Below are positions 20,783-29,044 of a DNA stretch of 64,000 nucleotides, piece after piece; within the stretch, counting starts at the first letter, position 1; every line of letters begins with the position of its first letter. A program made the position numbers and the translations under genes. The notes below the pieces were generated by a model. That model saw only the letters and a program-made list of their open reading frames with translations, ran no database searches and was not told where the DNA came from. The DNA lies in the NCBI GenBank assembly GCA_963715045.1, contig CAVQRC010000004.1:924898-988897 (forward strand), in the 5' to 3' direction. The stretch comes from CAVQRC01 sp963715045 (GTDB lineage Bacteria > Planctomycetota > Planctomycetia > Pirellulales > Lacipirellulaceae).

Positions 20783-22282
20783 ATGAATGTGCGGTTTTCT
20801 GAACAGAGCGGAGTGTCACCAGTGAGTTCGGTTTTCACGCGGATCGCCGTTGCAACCGGCATCAACGTACTTCTGGCCGCGACCCAGGTGGCGGCTTTCG
20901 TTCCCGGGCTTCGATGGTCTTCGACGGCCTCGGGCAGTACCGGCAGCCAGGGCGATCCGGCCACGCTGACCTGGAGTTTCGTTCCCGATGGAACGACGAT
21001 CCCGGGTGATGGTCCGAGCGATCTGATCAGTTTTTTGGACGCCAACTTCGGGATCGGGCCGGGTGGTAGCGACCTGACCCAGCGGCCCTGGTTCCGACTG
21101 TTCGAAGAGTCTTTCGGACGCTTCGCGGAACTGGGCGGACTTAGCTACGTGTATGAACCGAACGACGATGGCGTGACGCACGGGGCCAATCGTGGGATCC
21201 TCAATCGCCGCGGCGACATCCGGATTGGCGGCACGTTTATCGATGGATCTGGAAATGTGCTCGCCTACAACGGACTTCCCAATAACGGGGATATGGCCCT
21301 GGACACCGGCGACGCCAGTTTCTACCGCAGTGCCTCAGGCGACTTCCTGCGGATGCGAAACGTAATCATGCATGAACACGGACATGGGTTCGGTCTTTAC
21401 CACGTAGAGTCCAACAATGCTGCGTTTCTCATGGAGCCCTTTCTCAGCACAGCATTCGACGGACCGCAGTTCGATGACTTGCGGGGTTACCAGCGGTTCT
21501 ACGGGGACGTCTACGAGAAGAGTAACGACGGTCTGGGGAACGACCTGGCGTCCACGGCGACCGATCTGGGCAGTCTGCTGTTCAATGAGCCGCTGGGAAT
21601 CGGATACGACGCCGGCACGGGTACTCGGATCGAGCCGGACGAGATCGATTTCGTAAGCATCGACGACAACCTGGATACGGACTTCTACTCGTTCAACGTG
21701 CCGGCGGCGGGGGATCTCGATGTCGTGCTGACACCGCTCGGGGCGACCTACAATCAGGGTCCCCAGGGAGGCACGCAGTCATCGTTCAACGCCAGTCGCA
21801 CAAGCGATCTGTCTCTGGCGATCTTCGACATCGATGGAGAGAGCCTGCTTGCCCAAACGAACGATTTCGGAGTAGGGGTTGCGGAGACGATCCTCGATCT
21901 CAATCTCACTTCGCCCGGCGAGTACTTCGTCCGTGTCAGCGGTTCGGCCGACAACATTCAGTTCTACCAGCTTGAATTGGAGCTCTCCCAGTTCGACGCC
22001 CCGTTAGATGCCGACTTCGATCAGGACGGAGACGTGGACGGGAATGATTTTCTGACGTGGCAGGGGAGTTTTCTTACGTCGGCGGGGGCCTTGCTCGCGG
22101 ACGGGGACGCCGATGGCGATGGGGATGTCGACGGGCAGGATTTTCTCGCCTGGCAAGGTGCCTTCGACGGGGGCGGAAGCACCTCAATCACGATTCCTGA
22201 GCCGTCGGGTGTACTGCTTGGCGGGCTGGCCGCGATCGCGATGGCAGTCGCTGCACGACCAAGCTCGTCGACGCATGTCTGA
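20783..22282 (+). CDS. Matrixin-like metalloprotease with dockerin-like repeats and PEP-CTERM anchor
   Basis: A 499-residue exported protein. After an N-terminal hydrophobic segment (GINVLLAATQVAAFVPG) comes a protease domain with zinc motif HEHGHGFGLYH at about 198-208 (HExxHxxGxxH) and a downstream Met in AAFLMEPF, the matrixin/metzincin layout. Next is a beta-sandwich (DTDFYSFNVPAAGDLDVVL, GEYFVRVSG) like bacterial pre-peptidase C-terminal domains. Two EF-hand-like dockerin repeats follow (DQDGDVDGNDFLTWQ and DGDGDVDGQDFLAWQ). It ends with the sorting signal IPEPSGVLLGGLAAIAMAVA and a basic tail, for an exosortase. The ATG at 20783 has AAAGGGG close upstream. A surface or secreted protease is inferred. 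Confidence 0.86.
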   Translation: MNVRFSEQSGVSPVSSVFTRIAVATGINVLLAATQVAAFVPGLRWSSTASGSTGSQGDPATLTWSFVPDGTTIPGDGPSDLISFLDANFGIGPGGSDLTQRPWFRLFEESFGRFAELGGLSYVYEPNDDGVTHGANRGILNRRGDIRIGGTFIDGSGNVLAYNGLPNNGDMALDTGDASFYRSASGDFLRMRNVIMHEHGHGFGLYHVESNNAAFLMEPFLSTAFDGPQFDDLRGYQRFYGDVYEKSNDGLGNDLASTATDLGSLLFNEPLGIGYDAGTGTRIEPDEIDFVSIDDNLDTDFYSFNVPAAGDLDVVLTPLGATYNQGPQGGTQSSFNASRTSDLSLAIFDIDGESLLAQTNDFGVGVAETILDLNLTSPGEYFVRVSGSADNIQFYQLELELSQFDAPLDADFDQDGDVDGNDFLTWQGSFLTSAGALLADGDADGDGDVDGQDFLAWQGAFDGGGSTSITIPEPSGVLLGGLAAIAMAVAARPSSSTHV

Positions 22283-22534
22283 CCGTTGCGGTTCTACCTC
22301 GCCGAAATGGTGGTTGGAACTGTGCACAATCGACGTGAGATTCATTTGACGCGGCCGCCTGATGACGTAGGTTTGGGTAGGGTTCGCTGACCTGTTCTGG
22401 AATCGACCCCACGCGCGAATTTCGCGCGACTCCCGCCTCATCGAATTTCGCCAGCCACGTGCGTGATCTCGATGGCGAGGTTCCTTTTCCCATCGGTCTG
22501 TTCGACCGCGCTTTAAATGAAACTGGAGGGTGCG

Positions 22535-22714
22535 ATGAAGATGTGGGCAAAGAAGGTGCAGCGATTTCTGGCGTCGGAAGATGGCCCCACCGCAGTGGAG
22601 TATGCCGTCATGCTGGCCTTGATTGTGATCGTTTGCCTCACGGCGATTCGCGCCGTCGGTACCAACACGGCGTCTACATTCAACTCTGTCTCTGCGCAGT
22701 TGACTTCCAGCTAG
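22535..22714 (+). CDS. Flp/Fap-type pilin subunit
   Basis: A 59-residue protein with the Flp pilin core DGPTAVEYAVMLALIVIVCLTA: a Glu-Tyr pair at the start of one hydrophobic helix, preceded by a basic leader (MKMWAKKVQRFLASE). Prepilin peptidase cleavage just before the core and assembly into a thin tad-type pilus are expected from the family. The ATG at 22535 is chosen because GGAGG lies five bases before it; an ATG at 22517 in frame has no such site. The gene is monocistronic with its own terminator, and no tad secretion genes are in this window. Confidence 0.87.
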   Translation: MKMWAKKVQRFLASEDGPTAVEYAVMLALIVIVCLTAIRAVGTNTASTFNSVSAQLTSS

Positions 22715-22744
22715 TGGAACAACGGCGACGGGAGAAACCAGGAC

Positions 22745-22780
22745 GGGCTCGGGCCAATGGTCCGAGCCCGCTTTGCTTTC
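22745..22780 (+). terminator. Rho-independent terminator of the Flp pilin gene
   Basis: CGGGCTCGG at 22745-22753 pairs with CCGAGCCCG at 22763-22771 around a nine-base loop and is followed by CTTTGCTTT. It begins 30 bases after the pilin stop. Confidence 0.85.
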
Positions 22781-22808
22781 CGGGTGGTGCACACGCAAGC
22801 CCAGTGGG

Positions 22809-23570
22809 CTAATCGTACGGCCAGACGCCTCGGGTCCAGAGACCACCGTCGACATAGAGAGTTTGACCGGTCACGAACGCCGCGGAGCTGTCGGCGAGAA
22901 ACACGACCGCCGCCGCCACATCATCGACCTGGCCCACCCGCCCGAGCGGCGTGACGGCGGCCCATGTTGCCGCGTAGTCGGGAGACTCCTGCCGCGTACG
23001 CTCAATCTCGATCGCGCCTGGCGCGACGCAGTTCACCCGGATCTGGTGTTCGCCCAGTTCCACGGCGGCGACTTTGGTCAGGGTCTCGAGGCCACCCTTG
23101 GAAGCGCAGTAGTCGGCGAGATTCGGGAATGGCGTTCGATTCGCACCCGAGCCGATATTCACGATCGCTCCGCCGCTGGACCGCATCCGCCGAGCTGCCG
23201 CCTGCGTACAGAGAAACGCACCGATGAGATTGGTACGGATCGTGCGTTCGAAATCGGCCAGAGACAATTCGAGCAAGGGGCACCAGGTCTGGACGCCCGC
23301 GTTGTTGACGAGCAAGTCGATTCTGCCGATTGCGCCGTCGAGTTCCGCGAACATCCGTTCCACGTCGGCCTCCTGCCCCACATCGCCCTGGGCAACCCAT
23401 GCTTGACGCCCCAGGGTTTCGATTTCGTTGATCGTCTGCCGGGCACCCTCGGCATCCCGGTGGTAGTTGACGACGACGTCCCACCCGGATCGAGCGAGCC
23501 CCAGCGCGATCCCTTTGCCGACCCCCTTGCTTGCGCCCGTCACCAGGGCGACCCGATTCTCATGTGCCAT
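22809..23570 (-). CDS. Short-chain dehydrogenase/reductase
   Basis: A 253-residue classical SDR. The dinucleotide site TGASKGVGKG is at about residues 11-20, NNAG near 89, the catalytic Ser in IVNIGSGAN near 140 and the YCASK catalytic Tyr/Lys near 155. The C-terminal VTGQTLYVDGGLW is the usual close of this family. Sequence style is that of 3-oxoacyl-ACP reductase or glucose-dehydrogenase-like members; the substrate cannot be set. The ATG at 23570 is chosen since it puts the TGxxxGxG motif at the normal place. It converges on the Flp pilin gene and diverges from the NAD epimerase gene. Confidence 0.9.
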   Translation of the reverse strand: MAHENRVALVTGASKGVGKGIALGLARSGWDVVVNYHRDAEGARQTINEIETLGRQAWVAQGDVGQEADVERMFAELDGAIGRIDLLVNNAGVQTWCPLLELSLADFERTIRTNLIGAFLCTQAAARRMRSSGGAIVNIGSGANRTPFPNLADYCASKGGLETLTKVAAVELGEHQIRVNCVAPGAIEIERTRQESPDYAATWAAVTPLGRVGQVDDVAAAVVFLADSSAAFVTGQTLYVDGGLWTRGVWPYD

Positions 23571-23955
23571 CGTTGCGAATGTCCCCGGGGCTCCTCGCCG
23601 ATTACCACGCCGATCGACGGCGTTCACGCTTCGCCGTCATTGTGAGTATCGCCGCGTCGCCGAAAAGGGGCCGTGTACCAAGTAACCGCACTTTCTCAAG
23701 ACCGGCCGGGGGCCCCCGATTTACGGCAGGATCGGGTGGTCGGCGCGAGCAGCCATTGCCAGATCCGGCAGCGGTGTCGAAACTCAGAAGCGTCTCGAAT
23801 GCCAGCCCTCCGGGGGCCTCGATCGTCCAGGTCGGTTCAGGGTCTGGCTGCGTCGGAACGACCCGGGGGAAGCAGGGCCGCGAAGACCCGGGCTCGAAGC
23901 TCGCCTCGGATCCTGCCGTGCTACGAAGCAAACCGCTAACCCAAGGGGGAGTGCT
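23571..23955. other. Divergent intergenic region
   Basis: 385 bases between the SDR and epimerase genes. Promoters for both are expected. No gene, hairpin or repeat could be supported. Confidence 0.4.
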
Positions 23956-24867
23956 GTGAAGCCAATTGCCATCACGGGGGCGACGGGGTTCCTGGGCCGC
24001 TACCTGGTGCGGCACTTCGCCGGGGGCGAGTCACCGATTCGCGCCTGGTACCGAGCCGCAAGCGATCGATCGGGGATCGACCTGGGCGTCTCGGGGGAGT
24101 GGGTCCCCGGAGATTTAACAGAACCTGAATCGGTCGCAACGCTGGTCGACGGCTGCCGGGCTGTCGTGCACGCCGCTCTGTTTCACCCCGGCGGTGGCTT
24201 TCGCGGAGGTGAAGGCGAGTTGGTTCCGTTTGTCGAAGCGAATGTGATCGGTACGTTGCGGCTTGTCGAGGCCGCCCGCGCAGCCGGGGTCGAGCGGTTC
24301 GTGTTCGTGTCGACGTGCGCAGTGCACGAACAGATTCTTGACGACCGTCCGCTCGACGAGTCCCATCCGCTGTGGCCCCGCAGCCACTATGGAGCGCACA
24401 AGGCGGCTATCGAGAAGTTCGTCCACAGTTTCGGGTTGGGCGAAGGCTATCCCATCGCATCGCTGCGACCCACAGGCATCTATGGCGTTGCCAGCCCGCC
24501 CGCCGCTTCAAAGTGGTACGACCTCGTCGCCGCCGTCGTGCGTGGCGAACCGGTCACCTGCCGTCGCGGTGGAAAAGAAGTCCACGCCGCCGACGTCGCC
24601 CGCGGGTGCGACCTCCTGCTGAAGAGTCCGGCCGAAGCGATTGCCGGACAGGCCTTCAACTGTTACGACCGCTATATCTCCGAGTGGGATGTGGCTCACC
24701 TGGCGGCCCAACTGTCCGACGGCAAAGGCCCGATCGAGGGCCATCAGACTTCCCCCAGGCATCAGATCTCGACCGCCAAGCTCAAAACGCTCGGGATGGC
24801 ATTCGGCGGCAGTACGCTCTTCGAGCAGACCATCGCCGAATTGGTCCAGGCGGCGAAGGCGTCGTAA
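23956..24867 (+). CDS. NAD-dependent epimerase/dehydratase family protein
   Basis: A 303-residue extended SDR. The Rossmann motif GATGFLGRY (GxxGxxG) is at residues 8-16, and the catalytic pair is in SHYGAHKAA near 142-150 (YxxxK). The Ser/Thr partner is in FVSTCAVHE. The C-terminal part is variable, as usual for substrate binding. Likely acts on a nucleotide sugar, steroid-like or other diol substrate; the sequence does not say which. The GTG at 23956 is supported by AAGGGGGA ending six bases before it and by homology starting at the next residues. Confidence 0.9.
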   Translation: MKPIAITGATGFLGRYLVRHFAGGESPIRAWYRAASDRSGIDLGVSGEWVPGDLTEPESVATLVDGCRAVVHAALFHPGGGFRGGEGELVPFVEANVIGTLRLVEAARAAGVERFVFVSTCAVHEQILDDRPLDESHPLWPRSHYGAHKAAIEKFVHSFGLGEGYPIASLRPTGIYGVASPPAASKWYDLVAAVVRGEPVTCRRGGKEVHAADVARGCDLLLKSPAEAIAGQAFNCYDRYISEWDVAHLAAQLSDGKGPIEGHQTSPRHQISTAKLKTLGMAFGGSTLFEQTIAELVQAAKAS

Positions 24868-25051
24868 CCGGGCGAATCGGGGGAAGCGGTTGCAAAGGGC
24901 CGCCGCGGAACGACTTAACGCCGGGAATCGGCGATTTGGAGGCGGGTAGAGTACAAAGCATGCGGGGATTGTGCAAAGATTGACGGGGCATGCTTTGTAT
25001 TCACTGCTCACCGCACCGCCAACCAGGACAGGGCCACCTTTGGGATTCAGC

Positions 25052-27028
25052 GTGAGGACGAACCGGTACTTCGGCAGCGGATGGTGGCGGACTTCCCTGT
25101 TGTCGGCCGTTTGCCTGGGCGGAGCGATGCTGGTCGCCCGGGCTTCCGCCACAACTCCGGCGGTCGACGGGTACGCGGATGATGCGGAGTTCGGCGAACG
25201 CCTCGAAGCCCTCGCGGCGACAGACGTCGCCACACTCGCGTCACTGGGAACGACTCTCGGGGGACGGGAGATTCAGCTCGTGACGCTTGCCGCGAACGCC
25301 GCAGCGGAGGAGGCCGATCAGCGTCCGGCCGTGCTCGTCATCGGGAGTGTCCGGGCCTCGAACCTGGTGGGGTCGGAACTGGCCCTGCGAATTGCCGAGC
25401 AACTTGCCGCTCAAGCTGCCAGCGACGCTGCGGTCGCTGCGCTGCTGAACGCGCAAACGATTTACGTAGTTCCCCGTCCTAATCCGGATGCTTCGGCAGC
25501 CGCGTTTCATCCGCCCTACACCGGACGCAACGTAAACGTGCGACCGACCGACGACGATCGTGACGGGCGCATCAACGAAGATCCCCCCAACGACCTGGAT
25601 GGCGACGGTTGGATCACGAACATGCGGGTTCGCTCGTCGAAGGGAACCTACATGCCTCATCCCACCAACGCGGACGTCCTCATCAAGGCCGATCCGGCGA
25701 AAGACGAAGTCGGCGTGTTCGAACTGTTCTCCGAGGGCGTCGATGACGATGACGACGAGTCGTTCAACGAAGACGGACCGGGTGGAGTCGATTTCGATCG
25801 CAACTTCACGTTTGGGTACGATTACTTCTCAGCCGGGGCCGGCCCGCATCAGGTCTCCGAGGTCGAGACGCGGGCGATCGCCGACTTCAGCTTCAAGCAC
25901 CCCAACATTTACGCGGTATTCGTGTTCTCGCCATACGACAACCTGGTCGAACCCTGGAAGTCCAAGAGCGACAAGGGTCGAATCGTGACTTCGGTGCTTG
26001 CCGACGACGTTCCGTTCTTCAAGCACGTCGGGAAGCTCTACCAGGAGGCGGTAAAACCGGCCAAGCCGGCAGCGGCGGGTGAACCCCAGGGTGACTTCCT
26101 GCACTGGGCCTACTTTCACTTCGGCCGGTGGTCCTTCGGAACGCCCGGCTGGAGCATCCCGGAGAAAGTCGCGACGGCTGGCACCGAGGCCGACGCCGAA
26201 GATTCGTCCGACCAGCAAGACGAATCTGCGGGCAACGACCGGACCGGAGACGCATCGCGCCCTCCGGGAAGCGGAGCGGGGAACGAATCCGAGGATCGGT
26301 CCGAAGCTGCGGAAAGCGGTGCTGAGGAACCCGATGAAGCGGCACCCGAGGAGCCGGAACCCGAAGCCGCGAAACAGGAAGCGGTGGAAAGCGCAGCCCC
26401 GGACAAGGGAGTCGATCAGGGCGATCCGAAAACGGCTTCGCCTTCCGATTCCCAGGACGATAAGCAGCGGGGTCGTGACGACCTCCGAGCGCTGGCCTGG
26501 TTCGCGCAACAGGGCATCGACGGGTTCGCGGCCTGGACCCGCGTCGAGCACCCCGACTTTCCCGGCCAGGAAGTTGAAGTGGGCGGCTTTCGACCCTATC
26601 TTCGCGACCATCCACCCGCCAGTGAACTCGATTCGCTGGCGACCCGGCACCGCGAATTCATTGTCGAGTTGCTCGAACTCAAGCCGCACCTGGCATTAGA
26701 GGTCCGTGAAATCGACTCCCGGGGAGGCGGGATTTACCTGCTCAAGGTAGCCGCCCGGAATACGGGCTATCTGCCGACCGAGTCGGCGATGGGTGGCAAG
26801 AGTCTGCTCCTGCCTAAGGTAATGTTAACGCTGGAACTGCCGGCGGGCGTACGCCTCGTCAACGGTCGCCTGCGGCAGGGCTTGCCCGCCCTGGCCGGTC
26901 GCGGCGGCGAACGCGAAGTCACCTGGCTGGTCGCGGTCGAAACCGCTGCCAAGAGCCGGATCCTGGGGATCTCCGCACGCTCGGCCCCGGTCGGTTCGGT
27001 CGACATCGAAGTCGAATTGCCCGAGTGA
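25052..27028 (+). CDS. Degenerate M14-type carboxypeptidase-like protein (zinc ligands lost)
   Basis: An exported protein of about 658 residues (an in-frame GTG at 24971 would give 685). A hydrophobic signal (LLSAVCLGGAMLVARASA) is followed by an M14-like fold that aligns with the next gene: GGREIQLVTLAAN, then IGSVRASNLVGSE where the neighbour has GGIHANELQAVD, so the HxxE zinc ligands are R and N. The third ligand His (SYHNTGG next door) falls in FSPYDN, and the Glu of FTNELN aligns with a Pro. Calcium-like loops DDDRDGRINED and DLDGDGW remain. A 100-residue Glu/Ala/Asp-rich insert lies at about 375-475. It is probably catalytically dead and may pair with the next gene, which it overlaps (GTGA). 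Confidence 0.78.
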   Translation: MRTNRYFGSGWWRTSLLSAVCLGGAMLVARASATTPAVDGYADDAEFGERLEALAATDVATLASLGTTLGGREIQLVTLAANAAAEEADQRPAVLVIGSVRASNLVGSELALRIAEQLAAQAASDAAVAALLNAQTIYVVPRPNPDASAAAFHPPYTGRNVNVRPTDDDRDGRINEDPPNDLDGDGWITNMRVRSSKGTYMPHPTNADVLIKADPAKDEVGVFELFSEGVDDDDDESFNEDGPGGVDFDRNFTFGYDYFSAGAGPHQVSEVETRAIADFSFKHPNIYAVFVFSPYDNLVEPWKSKSDKGRIVTSVLADDVPFFKHVGKLYQEAVKPAKPAAAGEPQGDFLHWAYFHFGRWSFGTPGWSIPEKVATAGTEADAEDSSDQQDESAGNDRTGDASRPPGSGAGNESEDRSEAAESGAEEPDEAAPEEPEPEAAKQEAVESAAPDKGVDQGDPKTASPSDSQDDKQRGRDDLRALAWFAQQGIDGFAAWTRVEHPDFPGQEVEVGGFRPYLRDHPPASELDSLATRHREFIVELLELKPHLALEVREIDSRGGGIYLLKVAARNTGYLPTESAMGGKSLLLPKVMLTLELPAGVRLVNGRLRQGLPALAGRGGEREVTWLVAVETAAKSRILGISARSAPVGSVDIEVELPE

Positions 27029-28947
27029 TCCGGCGATCAGTAACTCACCCGTTCCTCAAAAAACGACTCCCGCACGGCATGACGACCGCTACCAGCAAAC
27101 AACGGTGGGTCCGGATCCTGAAGGTATCCGCCATTCTGGCCGCGGCCCTGGGCGGTTACCTGTGTTCGTTCCTGGTCGCCGCCGAGGCATTTCCGCACCC
27201 TGCCGAGTCAGACTTCTATCCGATGGCCGGAGCTCCTGCCGATCCGGTTGTCGAAGCCCGCTGGAATTACTACCGCAACTATGCCCAGGCGACGGCTCTG
27301 TTGAAGAAGATGGCCGCCGCCCATCCGGACCTGTGCCGACTCGAGAGCCTCGGCCGCTCTCACGGTGGCCGCGAAATGTGGCTGCTGCGGATCACCAATT
27401 TCGGGACTCTCGGCGAGCAGCCCGACCTGGTACGTCCCGCGTTCTGGATCGACGGCGGAATTCACGCCAATGAACTTCAGGCGGTTGACGTCGTGTTGTA
27501 CACCGCGTGGTTCTTGACGGAGATGCACCAGCGGAATCCGGCGATCGACCGACTCCTCGAAGAGCGGGTGTTCTATCTGCTCCCGATGATGAGCCCCGAC
27601 TCGCGTGATGCCCACATGTTTCAGCCCAACTCGACCCATTCTCCCCGGAGTGGTCAGATCCCGGTTGACGACGACCGCGACGGGCTGGTGGACGAAGACG
27701 GGCCGGACGACCTGGACGGCGACGGGCACATCACGCAGATGCGTCGGCGGGACCCCAACGGGCGTTACAAGCCGCATCCCGAGTTTCCCGCGTTGCTTGT
27801 CCGTTGCGAGCCGGAAGAAGCTGGCATGTACGAGTTGCTGGGCGAGGAAGGGAGCGATGAAGACGACGACGGGCTCGCGAACGAGGACGGCGACGGGTAC
27901 TACGATCCGAATCGCGACTGGGCCTGGCAATGGCAACCGAGGTATGTCCAGCGGGGAGCCGGTCACTATCCGTTCTCGATTCCCGAGAATCGCCTGGTGG
28001 CCGATTTCGTGATGGAGCATGCCAACATCGGTGGGGCCCAGTCGTATCACAATACGGGCGGGATGATCCTTCGCGGTCCGGGTGTCAAAGGGGAGGCCTG
28101 GCCGGCTGCTGATCTTGCCGTCTACCAGCAAATCGCCAAGCGGGGCGTGGAAATCCTGCCCGGCTACGAGTCATTGAATACTGCGGACGATCTGTACGAA
28201 GTCTTCGGCGGCGAGCACGACTGGTTCTTCGCGATGCAGGGCGTGTTCGCATTTACGAACGAACTCAACACACCCTTCAACATGTTTCGCAAGAAGGCCC
28301 CGCAACGCTTCCGAGGCAGTGACGAGCAACGTTTCAAATTCAACGAATGGCTCCTGTTCGGTGATGGATTCGTGGATTGGCACGAGGTCAACCATCCGAT
28401 CTTCGGCAAGATCGAAGTGGGTGGCATGAAAAAGAACTGGGGACGCCAGCCACCGTCGTTTCTGCTGGAGGAAGAGTGTCATCGCAACATGGCATTCACG
28501 CTCTATCACGCCGATCAGGGGCCTCTGGTCGAGATTGATGCCGTGGAGGTCTTGCCGTTGGCGGACGGCTTGACGCAGATTACCGCGACCCTCGTGAACC
28601 GTCGCCTGACACCCACCCGGAGTGCCTTCGACGTCCGTCACAATCTGACTCCGCGAGACGTCGTCCGCCTCGACGCCGCCGAACTCGAAGTCCACGTGGC
28701 CTTGTCGGCGATCGACTCGTTCTTTCGCAATGCGAAAGAACACACCACGCGACCCGCCGAAGTCCGTCTGACTTCGCTCCGCTCGAGGAGTCCGGCGTAC
28801 GTACGTTGGATCGTTTCCGGCGGCGGTGAAGCAACGGTTTCCGTGCAATCGGTCAAGGGTGGTACGGCCGCGAAGAAGATCGACGTACCGCGGACAGGGG
28901 CTCCGGCAGACGCACCTGCATCCGGGGAGGCCGATCGCGATCCCTAG
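27025..28947 (+). CDS. M14-type zinc carboxypeptidase
   Basis: A 640-residue exported protein with a membrane-spanning or signal helix at about 29-52 (ILKVSAILAAALGGYLCSF). The zinc ligands are intact: GGIHANELQ (HxxE near 150) and GAQSYHNTGG (His near 340), with the probable catalytic Glu in FTNELNTP near 415. Between them are Asp-rich loops of calcium-binding type (DDDRDGLVDEDGPDDLDGDG, DEDDDGLANEDGDGYYDPN). A beta-rich C-terminal domain follows. It should cleave C-terminal residues from extracellular or periplasmic peptides. The GTG at 27025 overlaps the previous stop; an ATG at 27079 is also possible. Same operon as the degenerate paralogue and the hydrolase downstream. Confidence 0.87.
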   Translation: MIRRSVTHPFLKKRLPHGMTTATSKQRWVRILKVSAILAAALGGYLCSFLVAAEAFPHPAESDFYPMAGAPADPVVEARWNYYRNYAQATALLKKMAAAHPDLCRLESLGRSHGGREMWLLRITNFGTLGEQPDLVRPAFWIDGGIHANELQAVDVVLYTAWFLTEMHQRNPAIDRLLEERVFYLLPMMSPDSRDAHMFQPNSTHSPRSGQIPVDDDRDGLVDEDGPDDLDGDGHITQMRRRDPNGRYKPHPEFPALLVRCEPEEAGMYELLGEEGSDEDDDGLANEDGDGYYDPNRDWAWQWQPRYVQRGAGHYPFSIPENRLVADFVMEHANIGGAQSYHNTGGMILRGPGVKGEAWPAADLAVYQQIAKRGVEILPGYESLNTADDLYEVFGGEHDWFFAMQGVFAFTNELNTPFNMFRKKAPQRFRGSDEQRFKFNEWLLFGDGFVDWHEVNHPIFGKIEVGGMKKNWGRQPPSFLLEEECHRNMAFTLYHADQGPLVEIDAVEVLPLADGLTQITATLVNRRLTPTRSAFDVRHNLTPRDVVRLDAAELEVHVALSAIDSFFRNAKEHTTRPAEVRLTSLRSRSPAYVRWIVSGGGEATVSVQSVKGGTAAKKIDVPRTGAPADAPASGEADRDP

Positions 28948-29044
28948 TCCGTGAATGATCCGGCCTGGCAGCGGCTGCTGAGATTTCGGGCCGGTGCTCG
29001 ACGAGCTATCCAATGCCACGCTTGAGGTGGTCTGAGAACAAACC

